Counted from the stretch's first letter, positions 17,853-26,090 are shown. The stretch is DNA of 64,000 bases from Caenibacillus caldisaponilyticus (GCF_002003465.1 NZ_BDDQ01000013.1:1-64000); one strand, 5' to 3'. Program-made: numbers and translations. Notes: a model not told the origin generated them from the sequence alone.

Positions 17853-18428
17853 ATGGCTCAAGAAATCAAGATTGCCGATCCGGGCCCGCTCGGCCTCGCC
17901 GGATTCGGCATTACCACTTGCATCTTAAGCTTGATCAACGCCGGAGTTTTGGAAGCCGGCGCCATGGGCGTCGTTTTGGGTTTGGCCTTGGCCTATGGCG
18001 GAGGCGCCCAGCTCTTGGCCGGCATGTGGGAATTCCGGAAAGGCAATACCTTCGGCGCGACGGCCTTTTCGTCCTACGGCGCTTTCTGGATTTCGTTCTA
18101 TTTTATCATTAAAGCGGAACCGACGGCCGGCGTCGCCTGGTATCTCTTATTCTTCGGCATTCTCACTTTCTATCTGTGGATCGGCAGTTTCTATTTGAAT
18201 AAAGCGTTGTTCTTTGTTTTTCTCACCTTGTGGATTACGTTCCTTTTGCTCGCCATCGGAGACTTCGGCGCCTCCGGCTTCACCAAAATCGGCGGTTGGG
18301 TCGGCGAACTTTGCGGTCTCCTCGCCCTTTATACTTCCGCCGCCGTTGTCATCAACGCGACGGCCGGAAAAACCGTCCTTCCCGTCGGCAATCCCATCAA
18401 GGAAACCCAAGTTTCGAAAGCCGCTTAA
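17853..18428 (+). CDS. satP: Acetate uptake channel, GPR1/FUN34/SatP family
   Basis: The 191-residue protein has six membrane spans and the family signature near its N-terminus, read here as DPGPLGLAGFGITTC (NPAPLGL in most members). A further conserved segment is AQLLAGMWEFRKGNTFGATAFSSYG. Members transport acetate and succinate. AAAGGGGTG precedes the ATG. It follows acsA by 79 bases on the same strand and is closed by a terminator, so it may be cotranscribed with acsA or have its own promoter. Confidence 0.93.
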   Translation: MAQEIKIADPGPLGLAGFGITTCILSLINAGVLEAGAMGVVLGLALAYGGGAQLLAGMWEFRKGNTFGATAFSSYGAFWISFYFIIKAEPTAGVAWYLLFFGILTFYLWIGSFYLNKALFFVFLTLWITFLLLAIGDFGASGFTKIGGWVGELCGLLALYTSAAVVINATAGKTVLPVGNPIKETQVSKAA

Positions 18429-18464
18429 TGCCAACGGTTTAAGGCCTTTAAGCCAATCCATCAT

Positions 18465-18498
18465 CCGGACCCTTCATGGATAGAGGTCCGGATTTTTT
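18465..18498 (+). terminator. Rho-independent terminator after satP
   Basis: CCGGACC (18465-18471) pairs with GGTCCGG (18485-18491), followed by ATTTTTTC. It closes the plus-strand acetate unit. Confidence 0.85.
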
Positions 18499-18536
18499 CG
18501 TTTTATCGCCCACGACATCCGATGCCCGCACAAAGA

Positions 18537-18568
18537 AAAGAGCGATGGCCTGCTCTCCATCGCTCTTC
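18537..18568 (-). terminator. Terminator facing the histidine-rich repeat gene
   Basis: AAGAGCGATGG and CCATCGCTCTT form an 11-base stem with an 8-base loop and a TTCTTTG tail on the minus strand. It sits 34 bases after the end of the minus-strand repeat gene and could also act on the plus strand. Confidence 0.7.
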
Positions 18569-18601
18569 TCTTTGAGGCGTCGACGATGAAACCTTCGCGG
18601 A

Positions 18602-18926
18602 TCAATTGCCGGCACGATTGGAGCCGTCATTGCCGGGATGATAGCCATGGCCCGGATAGTAACCGCCGTGGCCATGATGATAGCCATGGCCCGGATAATA
18701 GCCCGCCATGGCCGGGATGGTAACCATGGCCCGGATAGTAACCGCCGTGACCAGGATGATAGCCATGGCCCGGATGATACCCCCCATGGCCGGGATGGTA
18801 ACCATGGCCCGGATGATAACCGTCGTGGCCAGGATGAGTCCCATGACCCGGATGATAGCCCCCGTGGTCGTGATGTGCCCCATGTTCCGGCTGACCATGA
18901 TATTGCCGATCCGTATCTTTATCCAT
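18602..18926 (-). pseudogene. Histidine/glycine/proline/tyrosine repeat protein, frameshifted
   Basis: From the ATG at 18926 (GGGAGGGG 7 bases upstream) the frame reads MDKDTDRQYHGQPEHGAHHD and then tandem copies of a GGYHPGHGYHPGH-type unit of about 14 residues (42 bases). Near 18702-18704 the minus strand has GGG where the other repeats have GG. The frame then shifts to LLSGPW... and ends at 18627. In the other frame the repeats continue cleanly as GYYPGHGYHHGHGGYYPGHG to a stop at 18602. The uninterrupted product would be about 107 residues. His-Pro-Gly-His repeats suggest metal binding or a spore-surface protein, but neither is shown. The shift may be mutation, slippage variation or a sequencing error. 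Confidence 0.6.
18640..18860 (-). repeat. Tandem repeats of a 42-base unit
   Basis: Several imperfect copies of a unit with CCATGG and CCCGG steps encode the GYHPGHG repeats. The regular GC-rich copies make this stretch prone to copy-number change and to assembly errors. Confidence 0.7.
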
Positions 18927-19039
18927 TCCCATACCCCTCCCTTTTTTAATACAACATAGTATATGTGTCCAATTTTTAAAGGGGTATGGTTGATGGCCTA
19001 TTTGCGAGCGGGGTAAATGGGGCTCGGCACATGAGAATG

Positions 19040-20182
19040 TCACGGGGTTTTATAGGTTAATTGAATAATTCTGCAAATATTTTCCACAGCTTCCGCCAAA
19101 TTCTGTTTTCCATCTTTTAGCGCTTGATCCAATGGGGAGGCTTCTTTCAGGATGCCGATCATCGCGGTAAAACCGTGTTCATATAATTTCCACGCATCCT
19201 TGCCGATTCGGCCGGCAAAAGCAATAACCGGAATATTTAATGCTTTGGCGCGCACGGCAATGCCGTACGGCGTTTTTCCGTATAGCGTTTGCCCGTCGAT
19301 GCTGCCTTCCCCGGTAAAAATGAAATCCGCGCCTTTCATCTTTTCCGTCAAATGCGTGTATTCAATGACGGTATCCACGCCTTGTTTGAACTCGGCGTTC
19401 AAAAAAGCGATCAAAGCGGCACCGATCCCGCCGGCCGCCCCGGCGCCGGGCGCATGAGCGACATCCTTCCCCGTCGTCTCATAAACGATTTTGGCGTAGT
19501 GCGTCAAATTCTCATCCAAAAGTTTAACCTGCTCTTCCGTTGCGCCTTTTTGCGGCCCAAAAACATAGGAAGCCCCATTTTTTCCAATGAGCGGATTGGT
19601 GACATCGCAAATTGCTTCGATGTGAACCGATCGGATGCGCGGATCGAGCCCATCGGCATCAATGGTTGCGAGCCGGTCGAGCGCTCCGCCGCCGAAAGGC
19701 AGTTCCTTGCCCTGCACATCTTTAAAAGAGACGCCAAGCGCTTGCAAGAGTCCGACACCGCCGTCGTTCGTGACGCTGCCCCCGAGGCCGATTAAAATTC
19801 TTTTCACGTTCAAACCGAGCGCCTCTTTGATTAACTCACCGGTGCCATAAGAGGTCGTATGAAGGGGATCCCGCTCCTCTTTGCGCAGAAGATGAATGCC
19901 GCTTGCGCTCGCGACCTCTAGGACAGCGGTTTCGCCGTCACCAAGGAGTCCGTACTCCGTCGTCACCTTTTTGCCCAACGGACCGGTCACTTCCGTTCGG
20001 ATGATCCGCCCGTTGGTGGCTTCGACCAACGATGCCACGGTTCCTTCTCCGCCGTCGGCCATCGGAACGAGGACGCATTCCGCCTCCGGGAATACTTTTC
20101 TGATCCCCGCTTCCATCGCTGCGGCGGCTTCTTTTGCCGTCATGCTTTCTTTAAAAGAATCGGGTGCCAAAACAAATTTCAT
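19040..20182 (-). CDS. glxK: Glycerate kinase
   Basis: The 380-residue enzyme of the glycerate kinase type 1 (GarK/GlxK) family phosphorylates glycerate with ATP, feeding it into lower glycolysis. Recognisable blocks are MKFVLAPDSFKESMTA at the start, VPMADGGEGTVASLVEA, IGLGGSVTNDGGVGLL and GAGAAGGIGAAL, then FTGEGSIDGQT near 280. The open frame extends 19 codons further upstream, but the conserved N-terminus and AGGACAG 9 bases before place the start at 20182. It stands alone between unrelated genes. Confidence 0.93.
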   Translation of the reverse strand: MKFVLAPDSFKESMTAKEAAAAMEAGIRKVFPEAECVLVPMADGGEGTVASLVEATNGRIIRTEVTGPLGKKVTTEYGLLGDGETAVLEVASASGIHLLRKEERDPLHTTSYGTGELIKEALGLNVKRILIGLGGSVTNDGGVGLLQALGVSFKDVQGKELPFGGGALDRLATIDADGLDPRIRSVHIEAICDVTNPLIGKNGASYVFGPQKGATEEQVKLLDENLTHYAKIVYETTGKDVAHAPGAGAAGGIGAALIAFLNAEFKQGVDTVIEYTHLTEKMKGADFIFTGEGSIDGQTLYGKTPYGIAVRAKALNIPVIAFAGRIGKDAWKLYEHGFTAMIGILKEASPLDQALKDGKQNLAEAVENICRIIQLTYKTP

Positions 20183-20299
20183 AAGATCTGTCCTTCTGAA
20201 TGAGATTCGATCTTTTTCTTTAAAAGAGGGGAACCGCAAACCGCCTTCCCCTCTTATATTTCACCATATGCTCCAGCTGTTTGTTAAACAATGCGCAAA

Positions 20300-20512
20300 T
20301 TAACGTCTGACTTCCGTATCGGCCAGTTTTTCATAAAATTTTACCAAACTGCTATGATCTTCGCCTTCAAGTCCATGGGCTTTCAAAAATTCCATCATTT
20401 CCCGTACGCGCCGTTTGGACTTTGCCTTCTTTAAGGTCGTCTTGACACGCGCGCGTGGCCACTTCTGATGACGAATTGAGAACGGCGCCGGCTTCTTTTT
20501 GGCATTGTGCAA
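20300..20512 (-). CDS. Possible small protein or gene remnant, unknown
   Basis: A 70-residue frame that begins at TTG and reads basic at first, then KRRVREMMEFLKAHGLEGED and SSLVKFYEKLADTEVRR. The second half looks like real protein. There is no ribosome binding site at the available starts, and the frame follows a decayed acetyltransferase gene. It may be a fragment of another broken gene. I do not recognise a family. Confidence 0.25.
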   Translation of the reverse strand: MHNAKKKPAPFSIRHQKWPRARVKTTLKKAKSKRRVREMMEFLKAHGLEGEDHSSLVKFYEKLADTEVRR

Positions 20513-20540
20513 TCGATACGGATGAGTCTGAAGCGTTCAA

Positions 20541-21136
20541 CTACTCGATCGTCCGACCATCCCTGAGATAAGAATACATAACGCATCAGTAGATTTTCCC
20601 CTACTTTTCTGATAGATATATCCACGGAGCAATCCTTCTCTTTGAAAACCCAACTTTTCCAATAACTGATTAGAAGCCTTGTTTTCCGGAAAAGTCACCG
20701 CCCCAATACGATATAAGTCCAGTTTTTAAAAACTATCATTTTAAAACTTCCTTTATGGCTCCTGACCTATATCCCATTCTCCAATAATCGGATGGGTTTC
20801 AAATCCAATTTCCGCCCTTTTGTTTCAAAGCTGAATATTGTTTAATCCGACTGTACCGATTAAAATCCCGTTCGTTTTGAGCACCATTCCCCAGCGAATC
20901 GCTTTGCCGTCTGCAAAATTTCTCCCGAATGATTCGATCATTTTAACAGCCGATTCAAAGGATTGGAAGGAATCCATACCATAATAGCGGGTCACCTCAT
21001 CCAAAGAAAATATTTCATAAATTCTCCGGCTGTATTCCATGCCGATTTGAACAAGATTTAAACGCTCGGTTTCAAGAACGGGAAATTCTATTTTGTGGCC
21101 TCCATTTAACGAATAGATTGACAAAAAGGGCAGCAA
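20541..21136 (-). pseudogene. GNAT-family N-acetyltransferase (RimJ-like), decayed
   Basis: The first frame encodes the N-terminal half, with LETERLNLVQIG, EIFSLDEVTRYYGMDSFQSF and IRWGMVLKTNGILIGTVGL, the start of a RimJ/RimL-type acetyltransferase. It stops at NNIQL. Translation in other frames supplies the rest in order: AEIGFETHP, then DYWRMGYRSGAIKEVLK, then AVTFPENKASNQLLEKLGFQ with REGLLRGYIYQK, and finally YSYLRDGRTIE. At least three frameshifts therefore interrupt the gene. The acetyl-CoA-binding loop is split, so no active enzyme is expected. Confidence 0.8.
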
Positions 21137-21370
21137 AAAACATCTATTGTTTGCTTTTAAACAAGAACGCTCACTTTATTTTTCATCAAAATATTTTTCA
21201 TATCTTTTTAATAATAATATATATTTCTAACCAACAATTCCATTGGACAACGTTTTTTATAAGATTCAGCCGGCCTTCCCGGAGCCCGTCATAAAAGGAA
21301 TACCGTTTATTACAATCCTCTCCGTATGGAAGGAACTTGTCTGTCACGCGGTAAGGGGAAGCGCTAAAAA
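21137..21370. other. Spacer upstream of the decayed GNAT gene
   Basis: AT-rich non-coding sequence. Nothing else was recognised. Confidence 0.4.
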
Positions 21371-21372
21371 AA

Positions 21373-21407
21373 AGAGAACCTCACTCTGAAAAAATGAGGT
21401 TCTCATG
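21373..21407 (-). terminator. Strong hairpin with T-run, minus strand
   Basis: TGAGAACCTCA and TGAGGTTCTC arms flank a short loop, followed on the minus strand by TTTTTTTT. It lies about 185 bases beyond the tRNA and may be a second terminator for that transcript or serve an unrecognised short transcript. Confidence 0.65.
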
Positions 21408-21540
21408 TGACCATGCTCCATGTTTTCTCCTTTTTAGGGGATCAAAAAAGAGAAAAAGGGAGGCCTTTTTATATTTTTATGAAGGCAACGAATCAGCTGC
21501 CCAATGAGAAGCGCGTATTTCGTATAAACAGACAAACAAA

Positions 21541-21574
21541 AACGCGGTTCCTCATTTAAAACGAGAAACCGCAT
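21541..21574 (-). terminator. Terminator of the tRNA-Val gene
   Basis: On the minus strand GCGGTTTCTCG pairs with TGAGGAACCGC and is followed by GTTTTTG. It starts 18 bases after the tRNA CCA end. Confidence 0.8.
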
Positions 21575-21591
21575 TGGTCAAACAGTATGTA

Positions 21592-21667
21592 TGGTGACTC
21601 GTACTGGGCTCGAACCAGTGACCTCTACCCTGTCAAGGTAGCGCTCTCCCAACTGAGCTAACGAGTC
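21592..21667 (-). tRNA. tRNA-Val (anticodon GAC)
   Basis: The minus strand gives a 76-base cloverleaf including the encoded CCA. The acceptor stem is GACTCGT/ACGAGTC. The D arm has AGCTCAGTTGGGAGAGC. The anticodon arm is CTACC-TTGACAG-GGTAG with anticodon GAC at loop positions 3-5, reading valine GUC. The T arm has CTGG-TTCGAGC-CCAG. It stands alone, with its own promoter and terminator. Confidence 0.95.
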
Positions 21668-21700
21668 GTGATTAAGTTCATTTTCCGAAAGACATTTACT

Positions 21701-21729
21701 AATATACACGCTCCCTGTGTGGACGTCAA
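21701..21729 (-). promoter_or_regulatory. Sigma-A type promoter of the tRNA-Val gene
   Basis: TTGACG (21729-21724) and TATATT (21706-21701) on the minus strand are separated by 17 bases. The transcript would start about 30 bases before the tRNA. Confidence 0.75.
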
Positions 21730-21942
21730 GGGGTTCTATGAATAATTTATTGTTCTGACCTGTCAAAAAAACGAGACGAAGAGCGGACGGCAAGGACGGC
21801 TGTGAAACCAGACATGCGATTTCGGCCCGCTTCCCCCTGCGTAATATATTTTCGTTGGTTGGCGATTAAAGCAGACTGCGGTTCTTTTCGGCTGATAAAA
21901 ACGGCCGGCCCGAGGCCGACCGAAATCATCGTTTTCCCCGCC

Positions 21943-22491
21943 TTAACCCGCGTCTTGTTCCTCTTGATGCCGGCCGTTATCCAATCGGCCCTCTTCCTCA
22001 TCACGGAGGTGATGCGCCAGGCGGCTCGACGCGTTGGCGGCGATGGCCGCAACCAAATCGTCGAGAAAGGTGTGGACGCCCTTACCGGTTTTCGTATCCA
22101 ATTTTTTAATGATACCGGTTTTGGCTTTATCGAGATGACCGTACGTCGTGACGGCAATGCTTCCATAAGTGAACACCGCGCCGATCGCGATCGTTTCATC
22201 GATGCCGAACAGTCCTTCATCCTGTTCGATGATGGACTGCAACGGTTCCGACAAACGGCCGGCTTCGGCCAATTTATCCAATTCAACGCCGACGAGAATG
22301 GCGTGCTGCATTTCCCGTTTCTCCAACACCGCGAGAACGCTCTCGATGCACGCATCGAGCTTCAAATCGGGTGCATAAGGCGACTGCATTTCATACACGA
22401 TTTCCGCGATATCCTTTATGTCGACGCCCCGCTCTTTCAACAAGCGGAGTGCGGCATTTCTGACTTCTTGACTGTGCACGCGTTTTCCCAT
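21943..22491 (-). CDS. yutG: Phosphatidylglycerophosphatase A-family protein (YutG)
   Basis: The 182-residue protein matches the Bacillus YutG branch of the phosphatidylglycerophosphatase A family. The conserved ERGVDIKDIAEIVYEMQSPY segment and the DDLVAAIAANASSRLAHH C-terminus are visible. Members are proposed to dephosphorylate phosphatidylglycerol phosphate at the membrane, but the Bacillus branch is soluble-looking, as here: there is only one moderately hydrophobic stretch (about 95-115). AAAGGGGGT precedes the ATG. Confidence 0.85.
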   Translation of the reverse strand: MGKRVHSQEVRNAALRLLKERGVDIKDIAEIVYEMQSPYAPDLKLDACIESVLAVLEKREMQHAILVGVELDKLAEAGRLSEPLQSIIEQDEGLFGIDETIAIGAVFTYGSIAVTTYGHLDKAKTGIIKKLDTKTGKGVHTFLDDLVAAIAANASSRLAHHLRDEEEGRLDNGRHQEEQDAG

Positions 22492-22660
22492 GGTTTTCGA
22501 CCCCCTTTAAAAAAGTCGTGTCGGCCGGGTGTTCCCCCGCAACCGCCGCGCAAACGACACACGTTCATTATATCACTTGGGGTTGTGCGGATCATCATAA
22601 ACGGTGTCCGATAGCTTTTGTGATAAAATCAGGGGGAACGAAAAGAACGGGGAGATCATC

Positions 22661-23380
22661 ATGAAGAGGACGATTGAAGAATGGCGCCTGACGAGCCGCC
22701 ACCTGAACGACGACGTGAACGTCATCGTCTATCTGCCGGCCAATTACTCGCCGCTTTACACTTATCCTCTCGCGATTGTCCAGGACGGCCTGGATTACCT
22801 CCGGCTCGGGCGACTCATCAGCTTGGCGGACCGGCTGATCGCTGAAAAAAGCATGCGGCGAACGATTTTCGCGCTCGTGCCTTATCCCAGCGTCAAGGAG
22901 CGCTGGCACCGGTACCATCCTGCAGGCGATCGCCATGACGCTTACATCCGCTTTATCGCGCACGAACTTTTACCGGAACTTTCAAGGCGTTATGCCATCG
23001 AAGCCTGCGCCTCCGACCGGACGCTCATCGGCGATTCGCTCGCCGGGACGGTTTCGCTCGCCGCCGCCTGCCGTTATCCGCACACCTTCGGCAAGGTCAT
23101 CATGCAATCGCCGTTCGTGTCGGAAGCGATCATTGACACCATCAGCCGCTTCCCGCATGCCGCACAGCTGTCCATCTACCATTCCATAGGGATTCATGAA
23201 ACGGCCGTCCCGACGACGTTCGGCGGCAAAGCCGACTTCCTCTCGCTTAACCGCCGGCTGAAGGATGTTATGTCGGCAAAAGGATTAGCCGATTACTATT
23301 ATGAAGAAAACGGCGGCCAGCACACGTGGGGCCATTGGCAAACCGATTTGGAAAAGGCGCTGTCGCTGATGTTGAAATAA
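22661..23380 (+). CDS. yjcH: Putative esterase, alpha/beta hydrolase (YjcH-like)
   Basis: The 239-residue protein belongs to the esterase D/enterochelin-esterase fold group. It has the nucleophile elbow GDSLAG, an aspartate-bearing region and a late histidine in GGQHTWGHWQTDLEKAL, the catalytic triad order expected for this family. The open frame starts 19 codons earlier, but GGGGAG precedes the ATG at 22661. In B. subtilis the homologue lies with yjcF and yjcG, both of which follow here on the opposite strand, which supports the YjcH name. The natural substrate is unknown. Confidence 0.8.
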   Translation: MKRTIEEWRLTSRHLNDDVNVIVYLPANYSPLYTYPLAIVQDGLDYLRLGRLISLADRLIAEKSMRRTIFALVPYPSVKERWHRYHPAGDRHDAYIRFIAHELLPELSRRYAIEACASDRTLIGDSLAGTVSLAAACRYPHTFGKVIMQSPFVSEAIIDTISRFPHAAQLSIYHSIGIHETAVPTTFGGKADFLSLNRRLKDVMSAKGLADYYYEENGGQHTWGHWQTDLEKALSLMLK

Positions 23381-23554
23381 CGAGGGAAGAGACGGGTCCG
23401 GGCATAGGGCAATAGGAGGCAAGCGATTCGGTATGGCGGATGAGAAAAAGGCAGGCTCAGGCTGGAAAGCGGGCGCTGCGGCCGTTTCCTTTTTTGCGCG
23501 GGACCATCGGGCCGCATGCCATGCCAAACCCGCTGCAAAACCTCCGGGTTCGTG

Positions 23555-23989
23555 TCAACGCGCGTCACTCAGCACCTTACGCATTTCGACATGCGGAATC
23601 CCCGCTTCCTCGAACTCCTCCGACGTAATTTGATACCCCAATTTTTCGTAAAAAGGAATCGCGTGGGTCTGGGCGTTTAAAAGAAGCGTTTGATAACCGA
23701 GCGCTTTCGCCTTGCGTTCGATCGCTTCCATGATGAGGCTGCCGATTTTTTTATGGCGATGGGATGGTAAGACGCAAATCCTTTCCACCTTGCCGAATCC
23801 ATTTTTATTGCGGAGGCGGCCGGCGCCGACGGGCGTTCCGTCATCGTAAACGACAAAATGAACCGCCTCCTTTTCATATTCATCGATTTCGAGCTCGGGC
23901 GGCACCTTTTGTTCATGGATAAAAACCGTCTCCCGTACCTTCAAGGCATCGCGGTATTGTGCGTCGTTTTCTGCGACGATGACTTCCAT
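23555..23989 (-). CDS. yjcF: GNAT-family N-acetyltransferase (YjcF-like)
   Basis: The 144-residue acetyltransferase has VRETVFIHEQKVP at the start, the acetyl-CoA loop VERICVLPSHRHKKIGSLIM and a C-terminal LLNAQTHAIPFYEKLGYQ. This pattern matches the YjcF/ElaA-like branch that is often paired with YjcG. It ends 6 bases after its upstream neighbour on the same strand, so the two form an operon. The acceptor substrate is not known. Confidence 0.88.
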   Translation of the reverse strand: MEVIVAENDAQYRDALKVRETVFIHEQKVPPELEIDEYEKEAVHFVVYDDGTPVGAGRLRNKNGFGKVERICVLPSHRHKKIGSLIMEAIERKAKALGYQTLLLNAQTHAIPFYEKLGYQITSEEFEEAGIPHVEMRKVLSDAR

Positions 23990-23995
23990 GTCCGA

Positions 23996-24511
23996 TTACT
24001 CTCCTCCCAGGTAAAAGGTTTCACGGATTTTCCATGTCCGATTTTTCGTTTGATAAAGCAAATGGAAGCGGTCCACGATTTCCTCGTGGCGGAACTCCAG
24101 CATTTTCAGGCGATCCAAAACGTCGGCATGTTCAATGTCGGAAAGATCTTGGGCGATCGTAATGTGCGGCACAAAGCGGTACTTCGATTTGGCTTGAATG
24201 AAACGGGCGCTGTTCAAGCGTTCATGGAGTTCCAGCAGCGTCGGATCGTCTTCGACGCGAAGATAAATAACATTGTTCACTGGATAGAACGACCCGACTT
24301 TCGTGACGACGAGGCGGATGGGGCGAAGATCGGAAGACAGCTCGCGGATGTTCCGGACAGCCGCTTCCACTTCATCGTCTTTCAGCTCAAACGCCTCCTT
24401 GAGCGTCACATGCGGCGGAATCCAAGCGTAATGCGTATCATAGCGCTTTCGGTAAGAATTGATTTTCTCTTGAAAAGACTTGGAAGGAAACAATGCGACG
24501 CCATACCTCAT
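23996..24511 (-). CDS. yjcG: 2H phosphoesterase (YjcG), RNA ligase/cyclic phosphodiesterase-like
   Basis: The 171-residue protein has the two HxTx motifs that define the 2H phosphoesterase superfamily: HVTLKEAF (about 35) and HITIAQDL (about 115). Size and surrounding sequence match Bacillus YjcG. The family acts on 2',3'-cyclic phosphate or related nucleotide ends, and the cellular substrate is unproven. It is upstream of yjcF, with 6 bases between stop and start. Confidence 0.9.
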   Translation of the reverse strand: MRYGVALFPSKSFQEKINSYRKRYDTHYAWIPPHVTLKEAFELKDDEVEAAVRNIRELSSDLRPIRLVVTKVGSFYPVNNVIYLRVEDDPTLLELHERLNSARFIQAKSKYRFVPHITIAQDLSDIEHADVLDRLKMLEFRHEEIVDRFHLLYQTKNRTWKIRETFYLGGE

Positions 24512-24544
24512 CCCCTGTCCTCCTTTTCTAAATATATAAAATGA

Positions 24545-24700
24545 TTATATCATTTTTTGTCCGAAACCTCCATCCGCCCATCGCCCCCCATAAACGGACA
24601 CGGCTTGTCCATTCCGCAACGATTTGTAAATCGCCGATCGCTTCTGCCCATGGTCAGCGGAGACCATCTTGTAAACGGCTCGCTGATTCATGATCCGCAT
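24545..24700 (-). CDS. Small basic hypothetical protein
   Basis: The 51-residue frame reads MRIMNQRAVYKMVSADHGQK and ends WADGGFGQKMI. GAGGTGG stands 6 bases before the ATG at 24700. It lies just upstream of yjcG on the same strand. I do not recognise a family. Confidence 0.4.
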   Translation of the reverse strand: MRIMNQRAVYKMVSADHGQKRSAIYKSLRNGQAVSVYGGRWADGGFGQKMI

Positions 24701-24796
24701 GGCAGCCACCTCACTGCAGCGCCCACGCCCCTCCTTCGCCCGTGTGCGCATAAATGGCGGCAATGCCCGGAAAAATAAGGCGAAGGAGGGATCGGC

Positions 24797-25486
24797 ATGG
24801 GCGGATACATGGAAACGACCGTTGAATTGATCGTCGGTTTTTTCGCTCTGCTTATCTTTACAAAGTTCACCGGACGCTCGTCCATTTCTGAAGCCACTCC
24901 GTTTGATTTTGTCGCCGCTTTGGTGCTCGGCGAATTTGTCGGCGGCGCCATTTATGATCCAAAGGTCGACATCTGGAAAATCCTTTACGTCATCGCTTTA
25001 TGGGGTGTTTTGATCGGCGGCATCGATTTTCTCACACTGAAAGTCAATCGCATGCGCGGCCTGTTTGAAAGCAGTCCCGCCATTCTAATCAACGACGGCG
25101 TCATCGTCCGCTCGGAAATGAAGCGGAACAAAATCGACATGAACCGCTTACAAACCTTGTTGCGCGACAAGGATGTCTTTTCCATACGCGAAGTCGCTTT
25201 CGCCCTCCTCGAACCAAATGGCAAAATCTCCGTCATTAAAAAGCCGATTTTTGAAACGGTACGCCGCATCGATCTCGACTTGCCGACCACATCGGTCAGC
25301 CTTCCGGTCACGCTTGTGAGCGACGGCATGATCATCAAAGACAACTTTGTGCTGATCGGGCGCGACGTGGCATGGCTCAAGAGTGAACTGAAAAAGCGCG
25401 GCATCGAAAACCTTCGTGACGTCATGCTCGCCGAATGGCGCGAAGAAGACGGGCTCTATGTACAGACGATCTATAACGGCCCGTAA
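24797..25486 (+). CDS. DUF421-family membrane protein (YetF-like)
   Basis: The 229-residue protein has three N-terminal membrane spans (about 8-90), including FDFVAALVLGEFVGG, then a cytoplasmic part with SSPAILINDGVIVRSEMKRNK and the EVAFALLEPNGKISVIKK block, as in YetF, YkjA and related DUF421 proteins. AGGAGGG stands 6 bases before the ATG. The related SpoVA-linked and YetF proteins act at spore or cell membranes, but the molecular role of this one is unknown. Confidence 0.88.
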   Translation: MGGYMETTVELIVGFFALLIFTKFTGRSSISEATPFDFVAALVLGEFVGGAIYDPKVDIWKILYVIALWGVLIGGIDFLTLKVNRMRGLFESSPAILINDGVIVRSEMKRNKIDMNRLQTLLRDKDVFSIREVAFALLEPNGKISVIKKPIFETVRRIDLDLPTTSVSLPVTLVSDGMIIKDNFVLIGRDVAWLKSELKKRGIENLRDVMLAEWREEDGLYVQTIYNGP

Positions 25487-25542
25487 TTTTATGACTCCGG
25501 TCGCCCCGCGGTCAGCAAACCTGAAAGGAAGAGAGCGATGCC

Positions 25543-25662
25543 GTGAAGTTTCGTCCCGATCCATTAACGGGGGCGTATGATTTCGCCTTCATGCGGGATG
25601 CGCGCGGACGGCATTCGGTGATTGGCGGCAGAACCGGGGATTTCCGGCAATACCACAGTTAG
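25543..25662 (+). CDS. Very small hypothetical protein
   Basis: A 39-residue frame from a GTG start, VKFRPDPLTGAYDFAFMRDA and ending TGDFRQYHS. AGGAAGAG lies about 9 bases before the start. It follows the DUF421 gene closely. The composition looks protein-like but the length gives little support. Confidence 0.35.
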   Translation: MKFRPDPLTGAYDFAFMRDARGRHSVIGGRTGDFRQYHS

Positions 25663-25673
25663 CATCCTTTCTT

Positions 25674-25707
25674 TCCCAAAAAAATAGGAGCAACCGCTTG
25701 GTTGCTC
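25674..25707 (-). terminator. Rho-independent terminator, minus strand
   Basis: GAGCAACC and GGTTGCTC pair around AAGC, with CTATTTTTTTGG after it on the minus strand. It lies just beyond the small gene that ends at 25714. Confidence 0.85.
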
Positions 25708-25713
25708 TCATCA

Positions 25714-25965
25714 TTAAATCCAGCCGGGGGGCGGACCTTGAGGATTTCCATCCCTGTTTTGATTTTCTTCGCCTTTATTGTCATTTTCGTTTGATTCGTT
25801 TTGGACTTGACGAATCGGGAAACCCCAGAAATCCCTGGGCAAAGCGCGGGGATCGGGCGCCGGACCTTGCGCATCTTGATGCAGAACGATTTCTTTAGCA
25901 TGTATATGCAGCGTATCGACATGTAACGTTTTCGGTTTTGACGCTTTCTTTTTATCTTCAGCCAT
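25714..25965 (-). CDS. Small hydrophilic protein, possibly spore-associated
   Basis: The 83-residue product starts with a lysine-rich MAEDKKKASKPK, then TLHVDTLHIHAKEIVLHQDA, a proline-rich middle with DFWGFPIR and an Asn/Gly/Pro-rich tail. GGAGGG precedes the ATG. The repeated xLHVDxLxIHAKE pattern looks conserved and structured, but I cannot name a family. It has its own terminator. A role in the spore coat is only a guess from the low-complexity tail. Confidence 0.6.
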   Translation of the reverse strand: MAEDKKKASKPKTLHVDTLHIHAKEIVLHQDAQGPAPDPRALPRDFWGFPIRQVQNESNENDNKGEENQNRDGNPQGPPPGWI

Positions 25966-26090
25966 TGGAATCCCTCCTGAAATGGTTTCGTGACACTATA
26001 TGCGAATTTCCCGGTTTTTGTATGGTCACGGGCCTATCCTCGTCGGATAAAGCGGGGCGATGATGGCCCATTTCCAAGCGGCACCGGTGA

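Noticed and set aside
18708-18959. Plus-strand frames rich in MARM/RDGNHG repeats
   Set aside because: They are the antisense of the tandem repeats of the histidine-rich gene.
21373-21440. A 25-codon frame (MEHGHMRTSFFQSEVLFFLA) after AAGGAG on the minus strand
   Set aside because: Most of it is the terminator hairpin and its T-run, so the frame is probably an accident of that structure.
23433-23633. Plus-strand frame beginning MADEKKAGSGWK
   Set aside because: GGAGG is 12 bases away and the frame runs into the antisense of yjcF. No conserved pattern was seen.
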